Positions 36,047-45,875 of a stretch of DNA of 64,000 nucleotides are shown one piece after another. The translations under genes were made by a program, and so were the position numbers. The DNA is from Natronomonas halophila (GTDB taxonomy: Archaea; Halobacteriota; Halobacteria; Halobacteriales; Haloarculaceae), in contig NZ_CP058334.1 of assembly GCF_013391085.1 (NCBI RefSeq), positions 2,852,001 to 2,916,000 of the forward strand. The letters are read 5' to 3'. A model generated the notes under the pieces. That model did not search any database. It was not told where the DNA came from and saw nothing but the letters and a program-made list of their open reading frames with translations. Position 1 is the first letter of the stretch. The number at the start of each line of letters is the position of its first letter.

Positions 36047-37108
36047 ATGAAACGTCGTTCTACCGTCCTGGTGGTGGGTGTCGTCCTCCTCTGTCTGTCC
36101 GCTGGCGCCGTCGGTCAGACCGGGTACTCGATGTCAGTCGATGATACGACGGACGTTCCTGACCGAAGTATCGAGCTGGAGGGTAGCGAATACCAAATCA
36201 CGGAGATAGTCCAACGTACGTCTGGTCAATCGATTGCTGTGACCACGACAGCACCTGCTTCGGATTCCGAATACCGCGTCCGGCTTCGAAATTCCGACCT
36301 CGATCTGGTAGCGACCAGAGCGATGACGGGCGACGGTTCGGCTACAATACCGACGGATTGCGAGAGTTGTACGCCGGGAACCTACGTACTCGAGTTGGCC
36401 GTGGGAGGCGACCGGAAACTGATCAAGCCGGTCGTGATTGCAGGCTACGACGTGCAATTGGAGATCACCGATAGCGCCGACCAGGGAGATACGGTTACCG
36501 CGACGGTTACCGTCGAGGAAACCGAACTCGATAGTCAACCTGCGGCCGTCGAAGTCGCACTCGGCAACGAGGGCGGAGAAGAGCGTCGTGTCACGGCAAC
36601 ACGGGACTCCGGGAACACCTATACGGCCGATATATCGTTAGACGGGCTCGATACTGGCACCTATCACGTCTTCGCGGGGGCGATGAGTGATGAGTACGTG
36701 GGCGATAGCGACAAGCAAGAAGCCCTCGCTATTTCACAGAGCCAAACCCTCGAGGTAACGCAGTCGAGTGATGGGTCCACAGGTGGAGATAGTAGCGGTT
36801 CGACCGGCGGCACAGGCACGGGCGGTTCAAGTGGTTCGGATACCACGCAAACGGCAACGCCGAGCCAAAACGGCACGGCAACGGCCACACCGACCACTTC
36901 GACCCCGACGACTGAAACCCGAACTGCAACGCCGACGACCGAAACGGTGACGGCAACGGACTCCCCGACGCCAACCGATTCGGGTGTCATCACGCCGAAC
37001 AATGGGACGGCCTCGCCGACCGAGAGTGATGGCGCTGCACCGACGATTCCGCTCGTCGTGGCCGTATTGTCCGTAGTCGGAATCGGGTTGCGTCGGTACG
37101 GCCGATAA
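36047..37108 (+). CDS. Secreted, membrane-anchored stalk protein
   Basis: 353 residues. A signal peptide (about 1-23, ending VGQ) is followed by a beta-rich domain (25-240), a Ser/Gly then Thr/Pro-rich stalk (about 245-325, probably O-glycosylated), and a short C-terminal span ending GIGLRRYGR. The tail resembles the haloarchaeal pattern of a span plus basic residues, but no PGF motif is seen. It is divergent from the large surface protein gene, and begins the DUF4350/MoxR run. Confidence 0.8.
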   Translation: MKRRSTVLVVGVVLLCLSAGAVGQTGYSMSVDDTTDVPDRSIELEGSEYQITEIVQRTSGQSIAVTTTAPASDSEYRVRLRNSDLDLVATRAMTGDGSATIPTDCESCTPGTYVLELAVGGDRKLIKPVVIAGYDVQLEITDSADQGDTVTATVTVEETELDSQPAAVEVALGNEGGEERRVTATRDSGNTYTADISLDGLDTGTYHVFAGAMSDEYVGDSDKQEALAISQSQTLEVTQSSDGSTGGDSSGSTGGTGTGGSSGSDTTQTATPSQNGTATATPTTSTPTTETRTATPTTETVTATDSPTPTDSGVITPNNGTASPTESDGAAPTIPLVVAVLSVVGIGLRRYGR

Positions 37109-37154
37109 ACTCCGAGCCGACAGTTTCGTATTGACGGGGCCGAAAGGGTCGCCG

Positions 37155-37433
37155 ATGGCAACACGACGACGTCTTCAGTTCATCCAAGCACAGATCGCTT
37201 GGATGCTGGCTCTCGTCGTCGTGCTCGCTGCTCTCGGCTCCCTCGAATTGGAGTTATTTTTCGTCCTCTCGCTGGTCGGCTTTCTGATGGTCATCGAACT
37301 CACGGCACCGATTGCCGTAACGCCAACGTGGCGACGGCGATTGCCGTGGTTTATCGCGATCGGTCTCATCGTGTTCGGCGTCATCGTGGTTCGGCGCATC
37401 CTCGAAATCCTCCCGCCGGGGGTGTTCGGATGA
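37155..37433 (+). CDS. Three-span membrane protein
   Basis: 92 residues with spans at about 14-34, 36-53 and 65-85, and a conserved-looking basic segment between spans 2 and 3 (TPTWRRRLPWF). Its stop overlaps the DUF4350 start (ATGA). The family is unknown; position suggests it belongs to the same membrane assembly. Confidence 0.75.
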   Translation: MATRRRLQFIQAQIAWMLALVVVLAALGSLELELFFVLSLVGFLMVIELTAPIAVTPTWRRRLPWFIAIGLIVFGVIVVRRILEILPPGVFG

Positions 37434-38467
37434 AAACCGATGCGCCGCAGGCCGCACTTGCGGCACTGGTCCTCGCGGTAGTCGTCGTGCTCCTTGTTGG
37501 CGGTGCAACCTCCGGCGTTGCGTTCGGTTCGTTCAATCCGCAATGGGACGGGACGAGCGACCTCCGAACGACCGCCGAGCAGACTGGTTCCGAACCGACC
37601 GTCATGCAGAATACGACGGAATATGTTGCGTACGGTTCGGACGATATCGCGTTCGTCCTCGCGCCGTCGCGTGAATACGACCGAACCCATACGAACCGAA
37701 TCCGCGGGTTCCTCGAGCGGGGCGGGACGCTCGTTGTCGCCGACCGGGATGGCCCACACGGATCGACGCTACTGAATCGGGTCGGTGCCGATGCCCGACC
37801 CAACGGGAACGGGACCGTCCTTCGTGACGAGCGGAATTATCATCGAAGTCCTGCGTTGCCAGTCGCGACGCCCGTGGAAAACGCCTCGATCATCGCTGGC
37901 GTCGAGTCGGTGACGCTGAACCACGGGACCGCCGTCGAACCGAATGGTGCGACGCCGGTCGTCACTACGTCTGAGTTCGCCTATCTCGACAGTGATGGAA
38001 ACGAATCGCTGTCGGAGAACGAGTCTTTAGCCTCGTATCCCGTCGTAACGACCGAATCGGTCGGCGACGGCCGCGTTATCGTCGTCGGCGACCCGAGTAT
38101 CTTCATCAACGTCATGCAAGACGACCTTGGAAACCGAGCGTTCGTCGAAGCACTCGTCGACGATACCAACCACACCATCGTCGACGTCTCTCACGGCTCG
38201 TCACCTCCGCCACTCGTTGCCGCACTACTGGCTATTCGTGATTCGGTACTGCTGCAGATCGGACTGGGCCTTGGTGGCCTCGCAATCGTTGGGCTTATCG
38301 GCCGAATCGTCGGACGCAGAGAGCCAGCCGAGAACGCTGCCGAAGCGGACCCGCATGCGCTCTCGGAGGGGCTGAATCGACTGTACGAAGACGTCGACCG
38401 CGACCGCCTCGAACGCGTGACGAAAGGGATTATACGTACTCGTGTCGAACCCGACGACGATGAGTGA
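37430..38467 (+). CDS. DUF4350 domain membrane protein
   Basis: 345 residues. An N-terminal anchor (about 8-30), a Rossmann-like extracytoplasmic domain (RIRGFLERGGTLVVADRDG; GDGRVIVVGDPS), one span (about 275-298) and a cytosolic tail. DUF4350 proteins occur next to MoxR and DUF58 genes in many prokaryotes. It overlaps the three-span protein upstream (four bases) and the MoxR gene downstream (eight bases). Confidence 0.85.
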   Translation: MKTDAPQAALAALVLAVVVVLLVGGATSGVAFGSFNPQWDGTSDLRTTAEQTGSEPTVMQNTTEYVAYGSDDIAFVLAPSREYDRTHTNRIRGFLERGGTLVVADRDGPHGSTLLNRVGADARPNGNGTVLRDERNYHRSPALPVATPVENASIIAGVESVTLNHGTAVEPNGATPVVTTSEFAYLDSDGNESLSENESLASYPVVTTESVGDGRVIVVGDPSIFINVMQDDLGNRAFVEALVDDTNHTIVDVSHGSSPPPLVAALLAIRDSVLLQIGLGLGGLAIVGLIGRIVGRREPAENAAEADPHALSEGLNRLYEDVDRDRLERVTKGIIRTRVEPDDDE

Positions 38468-39503
38468 CCCGGGGGCGCTGTATGACGCTATTCGCGGGGA
38501 AGTAGAGACGGTACTGATCGGCAACGAGGACATCATCGAGGGCCTGACCGTCGCGTTGCTCTCTGACGGCCACGTTTTGCTGGAAGGCGTGCCCGGCATC
38601 GCCAAAACGACCGCCGCGGCGCTCTTTGCGCGCGCCTCTGGCCTCGAACATACCCGAATTCAGATGACCCCCGACGTACTGCCTGCGGACATTACTGGCA
38701 CACAGGTGTATCGGGAGCCGACCGGGGAGTTCGAAACCCGGAAGGGCCCAATCTTCTCGAACGTCGTGCTCGCCGACGAGATCAACCGGGCGACGCCGAA
38801 GACCCAGAGCGCCCTGCTGGAGGCGATGGCCGAACGGACCGTGACGATCGAGGGCGAGAGCTACGAACTGCCGTCCCCGTTCCTGCTGGTCGCCACCCAG
38901 AACCCGATCGAGATGGAGGGGACCTTCGCGCTGCCCGAAGCCCAGCGCGACCGGTTCCAACAGAAGTTGACGATGGGCCTGCCGAGCCGTGATAACGAAC
39001 GCGATCTCTTGGACCGGTTCGACGAGACGCCGTCACTGGGGACGACATCGGTCGAACAGGTCGTCGAACCGGACGACATTCTGGCCGCTCGAGAGGCCGT
39101 CGATGACGTATACGTGGATGAGGCGGTCAAAGAATACGTCCTCGAACTGGTCGGCGCGACGCGAGACCACGACAGCGTCGAACACGGGGCTTCGCCGCGT
39201 GCCTCGCTGGCCTTCCTGCGAGCCGGGAAGGCACGTGCGGCGATTCACGACCGTGAGTACGTCATCCCGGATGACGTCAAATCCCTCGCCGAATCCATTC
39301 TGGTGCATCGGCTCGTTCTGCAGACCGACGCCGAAATCGGCGGAACAGCACCGGAAGACATCGTCGCGGATATTCTCACCTCCGTCAGTGCGCCGTCCGG
39401 CGCGGACTACGACGGACCGGTTCCGACTGATACCGACGAGACCGGGGCTTCAGAAGCGGATCAGAAACCGGCCCCCGACGGCGGCACCGGCGACGCGGAG
39501 TAA
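38460..39503 (+). CDS. MoxR family AAA+ ATPase
   Basis: 347 residues. Walker A GVPGIAKTTAAALFARAS, Walker B NVVLADEINRATPKTQSALL, sensor 1 FLLVATQNPIE, and the arginine finger region LPEAQRDRF are intact. MoxR ATPases act as chaperones that mature or insert partner proteins, typically encoded with DUF58 and VWA proteins. A GTG at 38442 is an alternative start. The DUF58 gene here is about 1.4 kb away on the opposite strand. Confidence 0.95.
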   Translation: MSDPGALYDAIRGEVETVLIGNEDIIEGLTVALLSDGHVLLEGVPGIAKTTAAALFARASGLEHTRIQMTPDVLPADITGTQVYREPTGEFETRKGPIFSNVVLADEINRATPKTQSALLEAMAERTVTIEGESYELPSPFLLVATQNPIEMEGTFALPEAQRDRFQQKLTMGLPSRDNERDLLDRFDETPSLGTTSVEQVVEPDDILAAREAVDDVYVDEAVKEYVLELVGATRDHDSVEHGASPRASLAFLRAGKARAAIHDREYVIPDDVKSLAESILVHRLVLQTDAEIGGTAPEDIVADILTSVSAPSGADYDGPVPTDTDETGASEADQKPAPDGGTGDAE

Positions 39504-40388
39504 TTACGCAGTTCGGTTGCTGACATCATCGCCCCAGCGACAGGTAACGAGCCAGTCACCGCGCTCGCCGCTGTCATCGACCTCGACAGTAACCGGTTCA
39601 TCGAGTTCGACGGCCAGCGTCGCTGCGAATACGGAGGCGACGGGATGGTCGAATCGGTCAACCGGGCCGTAGGCACTACCGGAGACGGTGAGTGTCGCCC
39701 GGCCGGATTCGGCGTCAGTCTCGACACCATCGACCAATTCGAACTGCTCAACGAGGGCATCGCCGACGGTCGCCGCGATATCGCCGGGTGACTCGGGAAG
39801 CGTGCCCGCCGCATCCTCGATAGACTCGTAGAGCGGGACGCCGGTCGGCGCCAGGGAAATCCCCGGGTGGTTGCCGGCGACGAACGGCTCCGATAACGCC
39901 GCCGAGTCAGGAAGGCCGCCGCTGTCAGTCACCGAGACGTAGAGCCGGGCCGGTGCGGCATCGCCTTCCGTGGGGACGACGACGGGGTCGCCACGGAGGT
40001 CGAGGTCATCGACGATCGCGGCTTCGTTGTCCGCGAGCGTGCCGTAGATCTGTTCGCCCACCGAGGCCGCCACGAACCGCTCCGGCGTGAGGAAGTATGT
40101 GAGAATGGTCCCGAAGACGCCGGTCCCGCCGAGTGCGATGAGGACGGTCCGAAGCGACGGGAGAACGTAGGCGGCAGCGAGCGCCAAGAGCCCGACGACC
40201 AGCAGTCCGACAGCTGTGCGTCGGTACTGTCGGCGCTGGGCGGCTTCGACGGCCGTCCGAAGCCGCTCGTTTTCGGCCTCCAGCGTCTCGATTCGGGCGA
40301 GGAGTTCGGAGCGGTCGGCTTCCGTGTCGCTGGTGTCTGTCACGGATCGGTTCTCGGCATTTGGTTCGACGTCGGTGTCGGCGCTCAT
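39504..40388 (-). CDS. Coiled-coil membrane protein with haloarchaeal C-terminal domain
   Basis: 294 residues: a disordered acidic N-terminus, a coiled coil (about 28-55, LLARIETLEAENERLRTAVE), two spans (about 60-100), and a soluble C-terminal domain (110-290) that looks like a conserved haloarchaeal domain of unknown function. It overlaps the upstream small membrane protein by four bases and meets moxR tail to tail. Confidence 0.75.
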   Translation of the reverse strand: MSADTDVEPNAENRSVTDTSDTEADRSELLARIETLEAENERLRTAVEAAQRRQYRRTAVGLLVVGLLALAAAYVLPSLRTVLIALGGTGVFGTILTYFLTPERFVAASVGEQIYGTLADNEAAIVDDLDLRGDPVVVPTEGDAAPARLYVSVTDSGGLPDSAALSEPFVAGNHPGISLAPTGVPLYESIEDAAGTLPESPGDIAATVGDALVEQFELVDGVETDAESGRATLTVSGSAYGPVDRFDHPVASVFAATLAVELDEPVTVEVDDSGERGDWLVTCRWGDDVSNRTA

Positions 40389-40852
40389 GCTTCGGCCTCC
40401 CCGAGCAGTCCGAGTCGAACGAGTTCGTATCGATGGAACGCGTACGCGAGGAGTGCGAACCCACCGAGGAGGACGACAGCGCCCGCCCACAGCGGTTCGG
40501 CACGCCAGATGGCCGCGAGGGCGGCCGCCGATGGGAGGAGCACCACGATCCCGACAGCCGACGTCCGGGCCGGCCACTCGATGACGAGGTCAGCGACGAA
40601 CAGCGCCAACAACGAGCCCACGGCCAGCGCGTCGACGAGGCCGCTACCCGATGCCAAGATAGCCGACAGGAGACCACCGACAGCGACCGCATACGGCGTC
40701 GAAGCGAGCAGCCAGACGAGAGCGACGAGGGCGGTGATGCCGATGCTGGCGACACCGACGGTTGTCCAGAGTGCGGCCGCGACGATAACGAGAGCGCTGG
40801 CGCTGACGAGCAGGTTCGAGAGTCGGCGCCGGACCGCTGAGAGACGCGACAT
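40385..40852 (-). CDS. Multi-span membrane protein, unknown function
   Basis: 155 residues with about five spans and a C-terminal polar tail (YELVRLGLLGEAEA). No motif is recognised. It overlaps the coiled-coil protein gene by four bases and follows the DUF58 gene on the same strand with a 89-base gap, so the three may be one transcript. Confidence 0.7.
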   Translation of the reverse strand: MSRLSAVRRRLSNLLVSASALVIVAAALWTTVGVASIGITALVALVWLLASTPYAVAVGGLLSAILASGSGLVDALAVGSLLALFVADLVIEWPARTSAVGIVVLLPSAAALAAIWRAEPLWAGAVVLLGGFALLAYAFHRYELVRLGLLGEAEA

Positions 40853-40941
40853 CTGCGTTCGGTCGTGTGATACGGCAGGGGCGGTATAGGTATATTGGTC
40901 GCTCGACGAGTCGATCTTTCATCTCGATGCCTCCGCCACGC

Positions 40942-42333
40942 TCACGCAGTCGAGGCGCCTTCGATGGCGGTGGCTTCTAACACGGTATCCAATCGGTCGC
41001 CCGGCGCGACCTCCATGGCGCGAACGCCCTCGAGATTGGCCAGCGTTCGTCGGAATCGCTCGAAGCCGCCGTAGCGTTCGGCCGCTCGTGGCAGCTCGGC
41101 GAGCGACCCGGGTTCGTAAAGGACGCGTGGGGCAAGAAAGACCGAGATGGGGTTATCGGCTGGTTTCGCGGCACCGACTGCGTTCCGGACGTCGGCTCGG
41201 TCGGCATCATCCGTAAACACTGCGAACTGGACGGTGCCAGAGTGATGTTGACGTGCTGACCGAACTGCAGCTGTGACCGGGTCGGCGCTGCTCGCAGCGG
41301 GCGGTCGCGCGCCGGTGTACGTCGCGAGCGTCCGCCCGAACGTCGTCTCCCGGTCAAGTTGGCGTGACCGGACCGCAAGCGGCGGTGTGCGACGTCGGCG
41401 CCCACTGTCGGATTCGGAGGTGAGGTCCGAAATAGCCTCTCGAACCCGTTCGAGGCCTCGCGTACTCGAGGTCGGTGCCACGAGTCGACGAACTCCGTCG
41501 TCGTCGATACCGAAACAGCCGACCGGATCACCGAGGGATTTCGCGGCAGCGAGATAGTTCAGGGCAGCCGCCCGAAGGTAATCCATCGCCGTTTCGCCAT
41601 CGGTACCGATATCAAGGCCGCTCCGGGCGTCGATGATGAGAATCGTCGCGAGGTCGGTTTCGGCTTCGAACTCGCGGACGTGTGTCGTCGGGAGTCGAGC
41701 GGTGGCTTTCCAGTCGATTCGGTTTGCGGATTCGGCGGTGGTATACTCTCGGAGTTCCGCTGGCACGAGACCGCCTTCGCCGCGGCTCCCAGTATGCTCG
41801 CCGAACGAAGCAGCGATCGTATCTCCACCTTCACCCACATGGACGCGACGTGGACGACGCGGTTCGACGCGCAGTTGCTTTGGGGGACCGCGTGCCAGTC
41901 GCTCGGAGAACAGCCCGATTGGGTCACGAATCTCGAACTCAGGCGAGGATACTCGATGGGTGCCAGCTACCGGCGAGCGAAGGCTCACCTGAATCAAATC
42001 GCCGAACTCGTGATCCACCTCAGATTCCGAGATGAGGCCGGCAGACATCTGTGGCCGAACCGTGACGGACAGCGAGGCCGGCGTTCCGTCGACGGTGATC
42101 GAGAGCACGGCTGGGTCGTCGACGACTGTCGCTTCCCGGTCGAACGATTGGGTGACGGCCAGTGAGTCATCGAACCGCGACAGCGCATGCACGAAGGCGA
42201 CCTGTGAGGCGAGCAGCCATGCGAAGACGGCCGCTGCCGGAACGAACAGAAGCGGTCGCGCAAAGAGGACGGCGGCCGCCGTGAGTACGACTCCGACGCC
42301 TGCCGTCCCCCAGAAGCGACGCGTCGGCTGCAC
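40942..42333 (-). CDS. DUF58 domain protein
   Basis: 463 residues. Two N-terminal spans (about 8-45), a beta-sandwich (65-165), and the DUF58 signature around residue 200 (LREYTTAESANRIDWKATAR) followed by a VWA-like region (LATILIIDARSGLDIG). DUF58 proteins are paired with MoxR ATPases across prokaryotes. Its role in archaea is unknown, possibly in envelope assembly. It is divergent from the DUF4129 gene. Confidence 0.9.
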   Translation of the reverse strand: MQPTRRFWGTAGVGVVLTAAAVLFARPLLFVPAAAVFAWLLASQVAFVHALSRFDDSLAVTQSFDREATVVDDPAVLSITVDGTPASLSVTVRPQMSAGLISESEVDHEFGDLIQVSLRSPVAGTHRVSSPEFEIRDPIGLFSERLARGPPKQLRVEPRRPRRVHVGEGGDTIAASFGEHTGSRGEGGLVPAELREYTTAESANRIDWKATARLPTTHVREFEAETDLATILIIDARSGLDIGTDGETAMDYLRAAALNYLAAAKSLGDPVGCFGIDDDGVRRLVAPTSSTRGLERVREAISDLTSESDSGRRRRTPPLAVRSRQLDRETTFGRTLATYTGARPPAASSADPVTAAVRSARQHHSGTVQFAVFTDDADRADVRNAVGAAKPADNPISVFLAPRVLYEPGSLAELPRAAERYGGFERFRRTLANLEGVRAMEVAPGDRLDTVLEATAIEGASTA

Positions 42334-42424
42334 GGCCGGGTCGTGGATGGCTGCGGGTTTGAACCTTTCCGTCGTCGCTGCACGGAAGAGTTCTTAACTG
42401 TCGGCCACTCACAGACGGCTGACT

Positions 42425-44458
42425 GTGTCGCGCACGCTTCGGGTGGTCGTAATTGTGGGGATCCTTCTGTTCTCCCTAGGGGTGGCCGGCGTTGCAGTGG
42501 CCGACGAACCCCAGCACGAACACCCCGATGAGACGGGCGGTGACGGCGATTTGGCGGCCGTCGAGCAATGGCTGGGCGACAACATGGGCGAGATACACGC
42601 CGACTGTTCTGAGGGAATCAGCGTCGGGAACTTCGATGCGTGCGAAGACCTCGATGAGGAGTACAAATCGTATCTTGATCGGTACGTGACGGTTGCGGGC
42701 GATGTCGACGGTGGGGAATCCGATGAACGCGCCGAGCGCTTCAACAAAACCCGCCGGCAGCAGGCCGAGCTGGCCGAGTTGATGCAGGAGTTCAACCGAA
42801 CGTACGAATCGTACAAAGTAGCACGGGCTACCGGCGACGAAACGCGTGCTCGGGCGGACGCACGGGAATTGCGGCGCTTGGCGGATCGGATTCGTGAACT
42901 CGGTGGCGAGATAGCAGTAAACTTTCGAAGACTCGATAGTGCTACCAGTGCAGACTTGAACACGGCGGCAGACGAAACGGAGGCTTCGACGCGTGAGGTA
43001 GTGCTTCTAACCAACAGCATCGAACAGGAGACCTTCGAGACAACGCGAACAAACATCTCCGCCGATCGGGTTGCGACATTCCACACCCCGGCTGTCATAA
43101 CTGGAACGGTTCGTAACTCGACCGGAACGCCGCTTTCGAACGCCACGGTCACGGTTTCGGGTGACGCCCTGCAGACGACCGTCCAAACGAATGCGACAGG
43201 TCAATTCCGAGCATCGTATCGGCCAACGGTGGTCGAAACAGGCACGAAGACCCTCACTGTGAACTACGTGCCCGATGATGCTGATGAGTACCTCGGTTCG
43301 AACGCGACGGCCACCGTTGAGGTTCGTCCGGTCGATTCATCGGTGACTCTCGTGAACGCTACGACGGCCGCTCGGTTCAGCGAGGCGGTCAGGGTACGTG
43401 GGCGTGTTCACTCGGGCGAACAGTCGGTGCCTGGGGTTCTCGTCGTCGTCTCCGTTGGTGACGAGGTTTTGATGACGACTCGAACCGACCAATCGGGTGC
43501 GTTCGAGGCGACGACACGCCTCCCGGCCAACATTTCAACTGGTGAGCGGACTCTCTCGGTTCGGGCGTCGGAGCCCGGACACGCGATTACGCCGTCTCGG
43601 ACACGAACCTCGCTTGTGGTCTCTCCGACCTCGACGAACCTCTCCGCTAACGCCGTACCGACCGATGGTTCGAACGGCATCAGGATTACGGGAAACCTGA
43701 CAGCCAGCAATACCGATACAATCGGTGAGCGGCCGCTAACGATTACCGTTGGTGGCGATGTATACAACGCCACGACGAATGTGGACGGCGAATACGCGCT
43801 GACCGTGGCCGCATCCGAGGGCCAACACGACATCGTCGTTCGCTACGACGAGGCTGGAACGAACCTTCAGCCAGCGACAGCTGATGCATTAGTAGAACTC
43901 GATAACCCTCCCGCAGATGGGGCTACCGACACTCTTGATGCTAATACCGAGACCCTCTCGTCGTTCATCCGGAATTCCCCGGTTCTCGCTGGTATCGCAG
44001 GACTACTAGTTCTGGTAGGCGCGGTTATTGGGCTGTTCGTCTGGCGCTCCCGACGTGCTGGCTTCATCGATGAACCGGACGATCCAGACGAGACGATAGT
44101 AGATGAGGGCGTCGCGACAGAAGCAGCAGAGGGGGATCAAAGCACGGCGTTACTCGATGCAGCACGGGAACAACTCGACGGATCGCCGAAGGACGCGGTT
44201 CAGGCAGCCTATGCAATGGCTCGAGCAAGGCTAGGCGGCTCGTCGACCGAGAGTACTGTCGCACGAACCCATTGGGAGTTTTATCACAGTGTCAGCGACG
44301 ATCTGGATGACGAACGTGCCGCGGCGCTTCGCTCGGTGACTGAAGCTTTCGAGCAAGCGACCTTCGCCCCCGAGGGGATTGATGCCTCCGAGGCCGCCGC
44401 CGCCCTCGACGACGCCGAGCGGTGTCTCGCCGCGGGCGACGGGGGAACAACCGACTGA
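42425..44458 (+). CDS. DUF4129-type membrane protein with Ig-like extracellular domains
   Basis: 677 residues from a GTG start; TTCTTAACT at 42390-42398 is the probable promoter. A signal peptide (1-27), a coiled-coil helical region (95-190), three Ig-like/carboxypeptidase-regulatory repeats (about 215-310, 310-400, 400-490, e.g. TGTVRNSTGTPLSNATVTVS), a span (520-542), and a cytosolic DUF4129-like tail (570-665). Such proteins belong to the MoxR-DUF58 neighbourhood. Confidence 0.85.
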   Translation: MSRTLRVVVIVGILLFSLGVAGVAVADEPQHEHPDETGGDGDLAAVEQWLGDNMGEIHADCSEGISVGNFDACEDLDEEYKSYLDRYVTVAGDVDGGESDERAERFNKTRRQQAELAELMQEFNRTYESYKVARATGDETRARADARELRRLADRIRELGGEIAVNFRRLDSATSADLNTAADETEASTREVVLLTNSIEQETFETTRTNISADRVATFHTPAVITGTVRNSTGTPLSNATVTVSGDALQTTVQTNATGQFRASYRPTVVETGTKTLTVNYVPDDADEYLGSNATATVEVRPVDSSVTLVNATTAARFSEAVRVRGRVHSGEQSVPGVLVVVSVGDEVLMTTRTDQSGAFEATTRLPANISTGERTLSVRASEPGHAITPSRTRTSLVVSPTSTNLSANAVPTDGSNGIRITGNLTASNTDTIGERPLTITVGGDVYNATTNVDGEYALTVAASEGQHDIVVRYDEAGTNLQPATADALVELDNPPADGATDTLDANTETLSSFIRNSPVLAGIAGLLVLVGAVIGLFVWRSRRAGFIDEPDDPDETIVDEGVATEAAEGDQSTALLDAAREQLDGSPKDAVQAAYAMARARLGGSSTESTVARTHWEFYHSVSDDLDDERAAALRSVTEAFEQATFAPEGIDASEAAAALDDAERCLAAGDGGTTD

Positions 44459-44482
44459 TTTTTCCCGGGCGGTCTCATTCCG

Positions 44483-45571
44483 ATGGATATGACACGCGGT
44501 CGGGGGCTCTGGCTGATGTTGCCGAAGCAATTGCGGAATCTTCCCGCCGATCTCACGGCCGTCCTGACCGTCGTTGCACTAACGAATCTCACTGTCTTTC
44601 TGCCTGTCCTCAACGAAACGCCGGTTCGCATTATCGTCGGACTGGCCTTCGTACTGTTTATTCCCGGCTACGCCTTCATCGCCGCGCTGTTTCCGGAGAC
44701 CGGCGAAGCACCGACTCGTGACGATGAAGCCGAACGAACGGTTGCCCACGACACAGACGGGAAGAATGAGGGGCAACTCCGTGACCGTGGTATCGACGGC
44801 ATCGAGCGTATCGCGCTCTCGTTCGGGCTTTCGGTCGCCATCGTTCCCCTCATCGGACTTGCGCTGAATTTCACACCGTTCGGGGTTCGGTTAGTACCGA
44901 TCCTGGTAAGCCTTAGCGGCTTTACCGTTATCACGACAGCGATTGCTGCGAAACGCCGCTGGAGTCTCCCGGAAGACGAGCGGTTTCGCGTACCGTATCG
45001 TGAGTGGTACGCCGCCGGGAAGTCCGAGATATTCGCCCCGGCCTCGACCGCAGATGCGGCGCTGAACGTCGCGCTCGGTGTCGCGATGCTGGTGGCGATC
45101 TCGAGCGTCGTCTACGCGGTTGCGGTACCGCCACAGGGCGAACAGTTCACCGAGTTTTACGTCCTCTCTGAGGACAGCGACGGTGAATTAGTCGCCGACA
45201 ACTATCCCGAGGAACTGGTCGCCGGTGAGCCAGCGTCGTTGCACGTCGGCATCGAGAACCGTGAGTACGAGACCATCGATTACACGGTGGTGGTCCAACT
45301 ACAGGAGGTGGCAGGCGAGGGCAACGCATCTACCGTCACAAATCGTGCTGAAATCGACAGGTGGTCGACGACGCTCCCCGGCAACGAGAGTAAGATTAGC
45401 CAGCGGGAATTCGTCGTGGATGATGCAACGGCTGCAGAATTCGAAGGCGCGGACCGACGACTGGCGTTCCTGCTGTATAATGGAGCACCTCCCACCCAAC
45501 CAACCCGAGAGAACTCCTATCGGAACCTCCACCTGTGGGTGAACGTGACGGCTGACGAGAGCGCGTCCTGA
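44483..45571 (+). CDS. DUF1616 membrane protein
   Basis: 362 residues. Four spans (about 22-42, 46-68, 112-150, 190-215), a cytosolic loop rich in acids, and an extracellular C-terminal beta domain (220-355) with Asn-x-Ser/Thr sites. The DUF1616 motif region (RIIVGLAFVLFIPGYAFIAA) is recognisable. In archaea the family is often near surface or glycosylation genes. ATG at 44489 is an alternative start. It is 24 bases after the DUF4129 gene, likely co-transcribed. Confidence 0.85.
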   Translation: MDMTRGRGLWLMLPKQLRNLPADLTAVLTVVALTNLTVFLPVLNETPVRIIVGLAFVLFIPGYAFIAALFPETGEAPTRDDEAERTVAHDTDGKNEGQLRDRGIDGIERIALSFGLSVAIVPLIGLALNFTPFGVRLVPILVSLSGFTVITTAIAAKRRWSLPEDERFRVPYREWYAAGKSEIFAPASTADAALNVALGVAMLVAISSVVYAVAVPPQGEQFTEFYVLSEDSDGELVADNYPEELVAGEPASLHVGIENREYETIDYTVVVQLQEVAGEGNASTVTNRAEIDRWSTTLPGNESKISQREFVVDDATAAEFEGADRRLAFLLYNGAPPTQPTRENSYRNLHLWVNVTADESAS

Positions 45572-45726
45572 CGAGGAGATGTTGGTTTCAGAAACGACAC
45601 GACGTGACCTAGTTCTGGTGAGGGGGCCCGTCCCGGCGTCTAACATGCGTTCGTTGCTTGATTCAGACAGGACAGAAGCTCTCGGTGATCTTCTCGCCAG
45701 TCCGGAATCGAATCTCCGCCTGTGAA

Positions 45727-45753
45727 CCGCCTCGGGGCTTGACCCCGAGGCGG
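45727..45753. repeat. 11-bp-stem hairpin, copy 1 of a recurring palindrome
   Basis: Arm CCGCCTCGGGG (45727-45737), five-base loop CTTGA, and the exact complementary arm (45743-45753). A second copy with identical core and loop lies at 48202-48224, so it is a repeated element rather than a one-off terminator. Haloarchaea carry palindrome-associated transposon remnants of this sort. Confidence 0.7.
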
Positions 45754-45875
45754 TGCACGGGCACAAACCCGGGAGGCAGATCGTGTATCGGTCAGCCGTC
45801 GAGAATGATTGGTTCCTCGCGACCGTCCGTAGTCCACTTAAAGACATTAGCCGCTCCAACTGGAATACCAGGGAT

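Noticed and set aside
45727-45753. Hairpin read as a simple transcription terminator
   Set aside because: The identical core and loop at 48202-48224 and lack of a T run make a repeated mobile-type palindrome more likely.
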